A stretch of 64,000 nt of DNA from Polycyclovorans algicola TG408 (lineage in GTDB: Bacteria > Pseudomonadota > Gammaproteobacteria > Nevskiales > Nevskiaceae): the NCBI RefSeq assembly GCF_000711245.1, contig NZ_JOMH01000001.1, positions 614,830 to 678,829 of the forward strand. Reading direction: 5' to 3'. The position numbers and the translations under genes are program-made. The stretch's first letter is position 1. Each line of letters starts with the position of its first letter. The notes beneath the pieces are model-generated. The model searched no databases. It was given only the letters and a program-made list of their open reading frames with translations, and was not told the DNA's origin. Positions 44,517-52,695 of the stretch are shown piece by piece.

Positions 44517-46110
44517 GGGACTGCTTGAACATCGCTGCAAGGCGCTCTTTGTGGCCACCGACCTTCGCCGCGAACTCCTCCGGCGTGAGGTCCAAGTACT
44601 CAATCTTCACATCGAAATACTGGCCCGCACTCAGCGAGTAGTTTTTGGCCTTGATCGCCTCGTGGCCGACCACCACGGAGAAATCCTCCACCGCCTCACG
44701 GGCGTTGAAGGTGGTGACGATGCGCTGTTCTTCCTCGCCACTCAGCAGGGTTTTCTGGTTCTTGCCTTCCTTGACCTTGGTGCCGAGGCCGGAGGCGTCA
44801 ATCAGCACCACGCTGTCGCGGCTGGCTTTATCAATGAACAGAATCGAAACATTGGTGCCGGTGGTGGCGAAGATGTTGCTGGGCATAGACACCACGCCCG
44901 CAATCCATTTTTCGTCCACCAGTTTCTGGCGGATGGTTTTCTCGATGCCGTTGGCGGCGGTGATGAAGCCGGTGGGCACCACCACGGCAGCCTTTCCGCC
45001 CTCTTTCAATGAATGAATGATGTGTTGGATGAACAAGAGGTAGATGGCCATCTTGTCCTTGGCCTTGGTGGGCACCTTGGGAATGCCCGCAAAAAAGCGC
45101 CACATGTTGGCGTCGCTGTCGAGGTCGTCGCGGAAATCCGAGAAGTCCATCTTGAACGGCGGGTTGGAGACGATGTAATCGAACTTCTGCAGCTTGCTGG
45201 GTGCGTGGGCGTCCTTGTGAAAGGGATGCAGAATGGTGTTGCCCTGCACGATGTTGGGGATGCTGTGCACCAGCTTGTTGAGCACGAGGTTGAGGCGAAG
45301 CAGGCTGGAAGATTTTTGCGAGACATCCTGCGCCCAAATGCTGCATCGATCTTCGCCAATGGCGTGGGCAACCGCCATGAGCAGTGACCCTGACCCGGAG
45401 GCCGGGTCGTAGCAGGTAACGTTCTGCACGGTGCCGCGCTGAGCCTGCGGCACAAGAATTTCGGCCATGACGGTGGCGACGGCGTGCGGGGTGTAGTACT
45501 CGGCGTACTTGCCGCCGTTGTCCTTGTTGTAGTCCTTGATGAGGTACTCGAACAGGGCGGCGTAGAAGTCGTACTTTTGGCTGAACAGATGCTCGAAGCT
45601 AAAGGCGGCCAGCTTGTTCATCATGGCGCGGCAGAAGGCGTCGCGCTTGTCGGCACCGCTGGTGACGTATTCACTCAGGCGGTCAAACAGCGGCACCTTT
45701 TCGCCGTCCTCGGTACGCACGGCGAATATGTCGTGGTTGGCGGCGGCGATCTCGATCAATTTGTCGTCGAACAGGCGGGCGAAGCCGGGTTCACTCTGAC
45801 GGTTGAAGAGGCTGGGGATGAGTTGCTCCGGCTGCAGGCGTGGCACGTCTGGGCCGAGTTGGAGCTCCAGCAGATCTCGCTCACTCTCGGGTAGTTTGTG
45901 CCAAGCGGCGATCCAGTCTTCAGACTCGGCCAGATTCGACTCCAGCCGCTTCATCTCCCAGGCGAATTTGTCGCAGAGCAGCTTGTATAAAAAGACCTGG
46001 ACGATAATTTTGTATTCGTTGCCGTCATTGCCAAGGCCATGGTGGGCGCAAACAGATTTGAGGCCGTCGATCAGGTCACGCGATTGTTGCTGGTAGCTGG
46101 GTTGGGTCAT
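44464..46110 (-). CDS. hsdM: Type I restriction-modification DNA methyltransferase HsdM
   Basis: A 548-residue adenine-N6 methyltransferase. The helical N-terminal domain (about 1-150) is followed by the catalytic domain with motif I DPASGSGSLLMAVA near 235-248 and motif IV SNPPF near 312. With HsdS it methylates host DNA and with HsdR it directs restriction. It lies 11 bp after hsdR and overlaps hsdS. No frame disruption is seen. Confidence 0.96.
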   Translation of the reverse strand: MTQPSYQQQSRDLIDGLKSVCAHHGLGNDGNEYKIIVQVFLYKLLCDKFAWEMKRLESNLAESEDWIAAWHKLPESERDLLELQLGPDVPRLQPEQLIPSLFNRQSEPGFARLFDDKLIEIAAANHDIFAVRTEDGEKVPLFDRLSEYVTSGADKRDAFCRAMMNKLAAFSFEHLFSQKYDFYAALFEYLIKDYNKDNGGKYAEYYTPHAVATVMAEILVPQAQRGTVQNVTCYDPASGSGSLLMAVAHAIGEDRCSIWAQDVSQKSSSLLRLNLVLNKLVHSIPNIVQGNTILHPFHKDAHAPSKLQKFDYIVSNPPFKMDFSDFRDDLDSDANMWRFFAGIPKVPTKAKDKMAIYLLFIQHIIHSLKEGGKAAVVVPTGFITAANGIEKTIRQKLVDEKWIAGVVSMPSNIFATTGTNVSILFIDKASRDSVVLIDASGLGTKVKEGKNQKTLLSGEEEQRIVTTFNAREAVEDFSVVVGHEAIKAKNYSLSAGQYFDVKIEYLDLTPEEFAAKVGGHKERLAAMFKQSHELEKKVQGSLGELHLV

Positions 46111-46121
46111 TTTGATGTGTG

Positions 46122-49100
46122 TCAGAAAGCCAAACGGCCCTGGGATTCGTTGAGGTATTCGCGCACCAGCAGCTGATTGATGAGTTTGCAGGTGTCCGCA
46201 TCTGGCCCTGGCGGCCGGGCGCCTCGAAAACTGCGGAACACCATGGGCATGAGCTGCCGCTCGAAATAGTCGGGGTTGCCCAGAAGCTGGCGGTTGCCAA
46301 GCAGTGCACGGTCGGCATCCTGCTTGATGCCGGACAGCGCCGTGTGGACTTCGATGGGGTTGCTGCCAAGCCGCCCCGATTCGAGCAGACGCTTGTGGAC
46401 GCGCATCAGTTTGGCATCGCCACCGTATTTGGCTTGTAGATTGGCGTTGTCGTGATTGAGGCTGCGGGCCTTGCGCTCGATGGCACCCAGCTCGGCAATG
46501 TTGGCTTTCATCTCGTCTTGGCCGACTTCGCTCAACTTCTTCTTCTTGAACAGGCGCTCAAGTTCCTCTTTCAGCGCAATCCATTTGGGGTCGGTCGGGT
46601 CTTGCGTGCCCCCCAGGGTTTCGCGGGTGCGGCGCAAGGTGTCCTTGAGCTCGTCGGCAAGCTTCAGCTCGGCTTCGCCGATTTTTTCGAATTTGAAAAT
46701 AACGTCTTCCAGCGCCTGATTGAGCAGGCTGCTGGTGTCGTGAGCTTGTTCCAGTTGCTGCTTGAGGTTCAGTGCCGCCAGTGCGTTCTGCGCCTCAATA
46801 TGAAGCAAGCGCAGCTTGCTGAAGTCGATCAGGGCCTTCAATTCGTCCTGCCCACTCAAGCGAATCAGGTTGTGCAGCTCTCTGGCGGTGGCCAGCGCCC
46901 TGACGATGGCCAGCAGTGTTGGGCGATGCTGGATGTTGCCCACTTGCTCGGAGAACAGTTCGGCGTTGTCGAGTGCGTAATCGAACAGCGCGGTTTTTAT
47001 TGCATCGATGTCGGCGCGGATTTCGTCTGCGGTTTTGAACAGGTTGCTGTAATGCTGCATCTCGTCGCCGAGTTCGGCGGTGAGCTCGTCGTAGTAGCTT
47101 TTATTGGCCTTGTCGAACTCGGCTTGAATATCAGCAAAGTCGACCACGTAGCCGTAGCGGAAGTCTTTGTATCGACGGTTGACGCGGGTTAGCGCCTGCA
47201 AAAGATTGTGGTCTTTGATGACGCGCCCGAAGTACAGCTTTTTAAGACGCGGGGCGTCGAAACCGGTGAGCAACATGTTGTAAACGAACAGCAAGTCCGT
47301 CTTGCCCTGCTTGTAGGCTTTGACCTGAGCTTCACGGAACGCCTTGTCGCCCTCGTCGTGAAGGATCAATGCGGCCGTCATGGGCGGCTTGTCGTAGGCG
47401 GGGTTGGGGTGGGCCACCTTCAATGCTTGAAAATCGGGCTCGTTGGCAGACTCGGCCGCAACGTCCACTTGGGCTTTGGCCATTTGCTCGAACTGCGAGA
47501 ACAGCTCACGCGCCTGCTCCGCACTATCGCAAATGACCATGCCGCCGATGCTGGTGTCGCCGTGCGCAATCCGCGCTTGATAAAAGTCACGCAGGATGTA
47601 ATCCAGCATGGCGGCAACAAAGCGGGGGTGGGCGTACAGCGCCCTGCGCTCGATGCCTCCCTGCTGCACCTGAATGCTTTGCAGCGCCTGCTGCAACTGC
47701 ATGCGGTAGTAGGTGGCGATCTCTTCGCGAATCAGACGCAGGGTGTAGCCGTCGGCGATGGAGGCGTTGTAGTAATACTTGTGGAAGTAGTCACCGAACA
47801 GGGCTTTGGAAGCTGCCTGTTCGCCAATCAAGGGGGTGCCAGTAAGTCCGATCTTGATGGCGCTGCGGTCCGACTGCTCCAGGTTGGCGAGAAAGCTGCC
47901 CCTGGGGTTGTAGCTGCGATGAACTTCGTCAAGGAAGTACACGCGCTGCATGTTGAGGCTGTAATCCTGCGGGGCGACAACGTCAGGGTCGTCCTTGAAT
48001 TTCTGAATATTGACGATGGTAATTTCGGGTGCACCACGATCATTGTTGACGACAACGGTTTTCTTGATGTCGCGCGCAAAGTCGTCACGGCTGTCGATGA
48101 CGTGAACGGTCATGCCGCGCAAGCGGAATTCATCACGGGCCTGTTTGAGAAGATCCAGGCGGTCGACGATGAAATAGAAGCGTGCAACCTGTCCGCGACG
48201 CTGGAACCAGTCGGTTAAATAGCCAACGTTGTAGTAGGCAAGCGCCGTCTTCCCGCTGCCTTGCGTGTGCCAAACAATGCCCTTGCGCGCGCCAGTGTCG
48301 AGCTTGTCGGCAATGGCCATGGTGGCGAACATCTGCGGATAGCGCATGACGTGCTTCTGAGTGCCGCCCTCGGCATCCAAATAGGCAAACGCATAGCGAA
48401 GGATGAATGCGAGACGCTGCCGACTGAACAGCGAGCTGCAAAGCCGATGCGTGGGCGTCTCGGGCGACTTGTTGCGTTCGAGCTCTGGCGTGCCCTTGAT
48501 GCTGACCAAGTGGGTATCGCCCAGGATCTGATCTTCGGTGTGTGCATCCAAAGGGCCCACAGCGCTGGCGAGGGCGCTCTGCCGTTCCTCCCGAAAATAG
48601 TTGAAGTGGGCTTCGCCGTAGGTCGAGGCCGCATAGAACGCGCCTTGGATTGGCTCAAGTGACGCGTCGTCGTACTCCATGTTGTTGGAGAAGACCATAA
48701 GCTGGGTCAGGTTGAAGAAGTGCCTGAACTTGGGGTTGGCGTGGCGACGGTCCATCCGACGACGCTCTTCGAGAATTCCCCCGGGGTTCAAGCGCTTTTT
48801 GACCTCAATCAGCGCCAGCGGCATGCCGTTGATGAGCAGCGTGATGTCAGGCCGGAAATTGTCTTCGCCACTCTCGAACGGAAGCTCGGTCACCACATGG
48901 AAGCTATTGTTGTCGAGGTTCTCGAAGTCAATAAGCCTTGTGCCCGAGCGGGCGATCAGCCGCTTGTGAAACGCTTTGCCAACGTCCTCGTTCTGCAGGT
49001 CTATGTGAATCAACTCCAACAGGCGACGGGTATCGGCAACGCCTGTACTGACGTCGGGGTTGATGCGAGTGACCGCCTCGTGGAAGAGGTCGGGGAAAAT

Positions 49101-49214
49101 ATTGTTTCGCTTGTCCCAGGTAGCCTCTTTCAACGACAGGTAGCGATATCCGAGTCGGGTGAGATGCAGCAGCGCCGGAATCTTCACCCGGGAGTCTTCG
49201 TTGAAGGTGCTCAC
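46122..49214 (-). CDS. hsdR: Type I restriction-modification endonuclease/translocase HsdR
   Basis: A 1030-residue subunit. The PD-(D/E)XK nuclease domain shows Asp123 and Glu137-x-Lys139 in FRPDITLLINGMPLALIEVKK. The superfamily 2 motor has HTQGSGKTALAY near 316-327, FLDEVHRSYNPRG near 427, and GLTGTPLIG near 450. A long helical C-terminal region binds the methyltransferase. It translocates DNA using ATP and cleaves unmodified DNA far from the site. The start is GTG with AGAGGG 6 nt upstream. The gene appears intact. Confidence 0.96.
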   Translation of the reverse strand: MSTFNEDSRVKIPALLHLTRLGYRYLSLKEATWDKRNNIFPDLFHEAVTRINPDVSTGVADTRRLLELIHIDLQNEDVGKAFHKRLIARSGTRLIDFENLDNNSFHVVTELPFESGEDNFRPDITLLINGMPLALIEVKKRLNPGGILEERRRMDRRHANPKFRHFFNLTQLMVFSNNMEYDDASLEPIQGAFYAASTYGEAHFNYFREERQSALASAVGPLDAHTEDQILGDTHLVSIKGTPELERNKSPETPTHRLCSSLFSRQRLAFILRYAFAYLDAEGGTQKHVMRYPQMFATMAIADKLDTGARKGIVWHTQGSGKTALAYYNVGYLTDWFQRRGQVARFYFIVDRLDLLKQARDEFRLRGMTVHVIDSRDDFARDIKKTVVVNNDRGAPEITIVNIQKFKDDPDVVAPQDYSLNMQRVYFLDEVHRSYNPRGSFLANLEQSDRSAIKIGLTGTPLIGEQAASKALFGDYFHKYYYNASIADGYTLRLIREEIATYYRMQLQQALQSIQVQQGGIERRALYAHPRFVAAMLDYILRDFYQARIAHGDTSIGGMVICDSAEQARELFSQFEQMAKAQVDVAAESANEPDFQALKVAHPNPAYDKPPMTAALILHDEGDKAFREAQVKAYKQGKTDLLFVYNMLLTGFDAPRLKKLYFGRVIKDHNLLQALTRVNRRYKDFRYGYVVDFADIQAEFDKANKSYYDELTAELGDEMQHYSNLFKTADEIRADIDAIKTALFDYALDNAELFSEQVGNIQHRPTLLAIVRALATARELHNLIRLSGQDELKALIDFSKLRLLHIEAQNALAALNLKQQLEQAHDTSSLLNQALEDVIFKFEKIGEAELKLADELKDTLRRTRETLGGTQDPTDPKWIALKEELERLFKKKKLSEVGQDEMKANIAELGAIERKARSLNHDNANLQAKYGGDAKLMRVHKRLLESGRLGSNPIEVHTALSGIKQDADRALLGNRQLLGNPDYFERQLMPMVFRSFRGARPPGPDADTCKLINQLLVREYLNESQGRLAF

Positions 49215-49334
49215 TTAATGCCCTCTGGCCATCAGGTCAGCGTGCCACATCACGACAAGTTGCCGCCTGGCGCACAGACGGCTGAGGTCTTGATTCGAGG
49301 GACGTTGGCCATGTCTTTTGGACCTAGAGAATCG

Positions 49335-49745
49335 TCAGGTTGTCAGGGGCGCCCCGCCTGGGGCGGTGTTGATCGAGATGCGTTCGTCAAAGGTCACCAG
49401 CCGGCCGCCGTGCTTCACCGCCAGGGCATCGGTAACCCGGCCGGGGCCGCTCAGGCGGTGCATGGTGACACGCTAATCGTCGAGCACGCTCAGGTCATCC
49501 GGCCAGACCTGGTGGACGCTCTCGGCGGTGAACCGCCGCAAGCATTCGACAACGGTGAGCATCGGCAGCGGTCGTGGGTAAGCGCGCGTGACAGAGAGAA
49601 TGCGCAGGAAGCCGCTCGGCGTCAGCGGACACGCAGCCCAGCCGGATTTGGCGTTCGCAACAAACCCGCCCAAGGCGATTCGATGCTGGGCGTGACCACC
49701 GTCGAGTAGCGCGATGAGGACGTTGACATCCAGCAGTGCTCTCAT
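49335..49745 (-). pseudogene. PIN-domain (VapC-like) toxin gene, interrupted by in-frame TAG
   Basis: The frame begins MRALLDVNVLIALLDGGHAQH, a typical PIN toxin start with the first catalytic Asp. It runs 90 codons to DDLSVLDD, then meets TAG at 49475-49473. The same frame then continues without a shift as RVTMHRLSGPGRVTDALAVKHGGRLVTFDERIS, which is the expected end of the PIN domain, to a TGA at 49337-49335. A few residues also seem deleted after VTDA. The toxin is therefore probably inactive. It overlaps the antitoxin remnant by one base. Confidence 0.82.
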
Positions 49746-50005
49746 CAGCTGCCCAACTTGTCCCTCAGTTGATCGATCATCTCGTTGGTGACCACGACAC
49801 CGCGTGAGGGGAACGGGCGCAGACCATAAAACGATTCCGGCTCGGCGACGGTGCTGTCGGCCGGGCGTGGGGGCTGCCGCATCTTGGCCGGTGAGGCCAT
49901 TGCGCATCTGGTCGGAGACGATCAGCCCGGCACTTTGCGCTCGCGCCGCGCCAGCTCCTTGGCGGCCGCCAGCAGGTCATCGTCAAGATCACGGGTGGTG
50001 CGCAT
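49745..50005 (-). pseudogene. VapB-like antitoxin gene, frameshifted
   Basis: The frame opens MRTTRDLDDDLLAAAKELARRE, typical of a ribbon-helix-helix antitoxin, and then meets a TGA after 27 codons. The expected middle (LIVSDQMRNGLTGQDAAAP) is readable in the -1 frame. The expected end (PESFYGLRPFPSRGVVVTNE) is back in the first frame and stops at TGA, overlapping the toxin ATG. Two compensating single-base changes would explain this. With the interrupted toxin it forms a decayed vapBC module. Confidence 0.75.
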
Positions 50006-50041
50006 TGTTCGCACCCCGACAAAGATGATGCGTTGATGCAA

Positions 50042-51193
50042 TCACATCACTGCATCATGCTTTGCTGCAGGCTCGGGCCAGCCCGCGCAGTCGGGGTGTG
50101 CCCGGAAGGCACGCAACCACCACGCCCAGTCCTCGGGGACCAGCGCGTAAGGATCCTCATGTTCCAGCTCGCGTGCCGCCCAGACCGGCCAGTGCGGATT
50201 GGCGAGGGCCGGGCGTCCAATCATCACCAGGTCCAGCATCTCATCGCGAATGATCTGATCGGCCACCTTGGGCAAACCGAGGTTCCAGCTTGCAGTGACC
50301 GGGATGCCGACCTCGCGTCGCAGGCGCGCGGCGCGATCCACCATGAAAGCCATTTCACCAAACGGCACGGGGCTCATCTCGTCGGTGTTGAAGCCAATGC
50401 TCAGATCGGCCAAATCCAGACCGTGCTCGCGCATCAGCTTGACCGCCTCAATCGACTCGTCGAAGGTGACGCCGCCCGGGTGCAGGTCGTCCGACCCCAA
50501 GCGCATGGTGAGTGGAAATCGTTCTGGCCAAACGGCGCGCACCGCGTCGATCGCCTCGAGGTGATAGCGAAGGCGCTTGTGCAGGCTGCCGCCGTATTCG
50601 TCGATCCGTTTGTTGGCCAAGGGCGAAAAGAAGCTTGAACCCAGATAACCGTGTGCGAAGTGCAGCTCCATCCACTCAAAGCCAGCGTCCAGGGCACGAC
50701 GCGCCGCATCGGCGTAGGCGCGGTGTATCGCATGGATCTCTGCTCGCGTCAGTTCGTGAACGGGGTGGTTGCGGTGGCCGCCATAAGGCACATTCGACGG
50801 CCCCACCACCGGCCAGCCTTCAGGGTGATCCGGCGGCAGCTGTTCTCCGCCGTGCCACGGCTTTTTCTCGCTGCCCTTGCGTCCGGTGTGGCCAAGCTGG
50901 ATCGCAGGCACCGCGCCGAACTCTTTGATGATGCGTGTTACCCGCTGCCAGCCAGGAATCTGAGCGTCGTTCCACAGGCCACCACAGCTGGTGCTGGTGC
51001 GTCCCTCCGGCACGATCGCGATCTGCTCAGGAAACACTAGGCCAAAACCGCCCGCAGCGCGCGAACCATAGAGCATGACGTGGTAGTCCCCCGCTTGGCC
51101 GTCGACAGATCGGTACATCGTCATCGGCGACATCGCAATACGGTTCCGCAAGGTCACGCCCTTGAGGGTGTAGGGACTGAAGAGATGCGGCAT
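50042..51193 (-). CDS. Old yellow enzyme family NADH:flavin oxidoreductase (YqjM-like)
   Basis: A 383-residue FMN-dependent TIM-barrel enzyme. Motifs: LFSPYTLKGVTLRNRIAMSPM at the N-terminus, QLGHTGRKG near 99-107, the active-site pair FAHGYLGSSFFSPLANKRIDEYGGS near 179-203, and VMIGRPALANPHWP near 333. It is expected to reduce activated C=C bonds of enones using NAD(P)H. The start at ATG 51193 has AAAGGAG 6 nt upstream; TTG and GTG codons just before it are less likely. It is in the same direction as DedA but separated by about 90 bp. Confidence 0.9.
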   Translation of the reverse strand: MPHLFSPYTLKGVTLRNRIAMSPMTMYRSVDGQAGDYHVMLYGSRAAGGFGLVFPEQIAIVPEGRTSTSCGGLWNDAQIPGWQRVTRIIKEFGAVPAIQLGHTGRKGSEKKPWHGGEQLPPDHPEGWPVVGPSNVPYGGHRNHPVHELTRAEIHAIHRAYADAARRALDAGFEWMELHFAHGYLGSSFFSPLANKRIDEYGGSLHKRLRYHLEAIDAVRAVWPERFPLTMRLGSDDLHPGGVTFDESIEAVKLMREHGLDLADLSIGFNTDEMSPVPFGEMAFMVDRAARLRREVGIPVTASWNLGLPKVADQIIRDEMLDLVMIGRPALANPHWPVWAARELEHEDPYALVPEDWAWWLRAFRAHPDCAGWPEPAAKHDAVM

Positions 51194-51280
51194 CACCAAC
51201 TCCTTTACGGCGTCATGTTTGAACTACGAAGCAATCAGCGTGCCTGCCATCGGACGAGTCATCCATCACCCGTCTCGCCG

Positions 51281-51787
51281 TCAGGGCAAGAACACTTCAT
51301 GCGCCCCGCGCACGATCGCCACCAGGCCTAGCGCCCACAGCGAACAGGCGGCCAAGTCCAGTGGCGTGTAGCGCCAGCGCGGAAAGTCGGTGATCCCGAC
51401 CATCGCCGGGACCAGGCTGCGGATCGCCGGAATGAAGCGGCCGATGAAAATCGCCCAGGGGCCGTAGCGGCGAACGAGGTTCTCCGTGCGCCGCCATTTG
51501 TTGATATGCCGCTGCACCAGTCGCGTTTCTTCGACCTTTGGCCCAAGTGCGCGGCCAACGTAGTAGCCGACATGGTCGCCCAGCGAGGAGCCCACCAGCG
51601 CCATGCCGGCCATCAACCAGAGGTTGGCCCAGTCGTTGGCGTAGAACACCGAGCAGACGATCACCAGCATCAGGCTGGGCACGAACAGGCCGACGCCGAC
51701 GCAGGTTTCCATGAAGGCGAGCAGCGGCACCAGCCATAGCGCCTGATCACGGTGTTCGCTGGCCCAGGCAAGGATGGCTTCGATCAT
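51281..51787 (-). CDS. DedA family membrane protein
   Basis: A 168-residue protein of the DedA/SNARE-associated family: membrane-embedded segment FMETCVGVGLFVPSLMLVIV, then GSSLGDHVGYYVGRALG near 66-82 and RYGPWAIFIGRFIPAIRSLVPAMVGI near 105-130. Family members take part in undecaprenyl phosphate or phospholipid recycling and proton homeostasis. Length is slightly below the usual 200. The start 51787 lies 4 bp after the DUF1295 stop; the longer frame overlaps that gene and is rejected. Confidence 0.87.
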   Translation of the reverse strand: MIEAILAWASEHRDQALWLVPLLAFMETCVGVGLFVPSLMLVIVCSVFYANDWANLWLMAGMALVGSSLGDHVGYYVGRALGPKVEETRLVQRHINKWRRTENLVRRYGPWAIFIGRFIPAIRSLVPAMVGITDFPRWRYTPLDLAACSLWALGLVAIVRGAHEVFLP

Positions 51788-51791
51788 GTCC

Positions 51792-52658
51792 TCAGGCCTG
51801 CGGCGGCCGCGGGAAGAGCACCGGCGTCTTGGCCTTGTAAGTCTCGTAGTCCGGCTGCCCGCCCCAAGTGGCGTCGGCACGCTGCTCCAGCATCGGCACG
51901 CCGCTGACCTTCATCAGCAGCCAGGCGACGAACAGCGGCGACAGCCAGCCCAGCCACTGCCAGCCGGCGAAGGTGGGCGTGGCCATCAGGGCGATGCCGG
52001 TCCACAGCAGGATTTCACCGAAGTAGTTCGGGTGCCGCGACCAGGCCCAGAGACCGCGGCGGATGAAGCGCCCACGGTTCGCAGGATCGGCGCGGAAGGC
52101 CGATTTCTGCCGATCGGCAATCACCTCGATGGCAAAGCCCGCAGCCCAGACCGCCAGCCCCAGGCTGGCCAGCAGGTCCCAGCCCGTCGCCGCCGGGGAG
52201 GTGATCGCCAGCAGCGCCGCCAGCAAGGTCATGAACACCCACAGCCCCTGGAAGGTCCAGGCCATGAGAAAGCGCCCCCAGTGCGGCTTGATGTCGTCGA
52301 AGCGGCCGTCCTTGCCGCTCTGCTTGACCCGTTTGAACAGAAAACTGCCCAACCGCGCGCACCAGATCAGCACCAGTGCCGCCATCACGCCGCCGCGCAG
52401 ATCGGGCGCGGTCAGCAGCACGGCCAGGATGATGACGCCGGCATAGGTCAGCGAGCCGGCGAGGTCGTAGTAATGCTCGGTTTGCTTGATGAACGAGGGC
52501 ACGTACACCAGCCACTGCACCACGAACGCAAACAGCGCGAGCGTCGGCAGCAGGGGAAGGCCGGCCACCGGGGTGGTTCCGGCATCAAGCAGCACGGCAA
52601 TCGCCAGCGCGAGCAGCGTCACGCCAAGGCAGATGACAAAGGCAACGCTGTTGCGCAT
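51792..52658 (-). CDS. DUF1295 (steroid 5-alpha-reductase-like) membrane protein
   Basis: A 288-residue polytopic protein with about seven hydrophobic helices. The C-terminal signature GLWAWSRHPNYFGEILLWTGIAL near 200-222 and the end YETYKAKTPVLFP are typical of DUF1295 and related steroid reductase/isoprenylcysteine methyltransferase folds. ADRQKSAFRADPANRGRFI is the conserved cytoplasmic segment before it. The substrate is unknown. The gene is 37 bp after acnD and may belong to the end of the prp operon. Confidence 0.87.
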   Translation of the reverse strand: MRNSVAFVICLGVTLLALAIAVLLDAGTTPVAGLPLLPTLALFAFVVQWLVYVPSFIKQTEHYYDLAGSLTYAGVIILAVLLTAPDLRGGVMAALVLIWCARLGSFLFKRVKQSGKDGRFDDIKPHWGRFLMAWTFQGLWVFMTLLAALLAITSPAATGWDLLASLGLAVWAAGFAIEVIADRQKSAFRADPANRGRFIRRGLWAWSRHPNYFGEILLWTGIALMATPTFAGWQWLGWLSPLFVAWLLMKVSGVPMLEQRADATWGGQPDYETYKAKTPVLFPRPPQA

Positions 52659-52695
52659 GGGCGTCCCGGGGTTCGGTTAAGGGCGGATCAGCCTC

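Noticed and set aside
47208-48218. A 336-codon plus-strand frame antisense to hsdR
   Set aside because: hsdR is complete with nuclease and helicase motifs; the antisense frame has no recognisable family.
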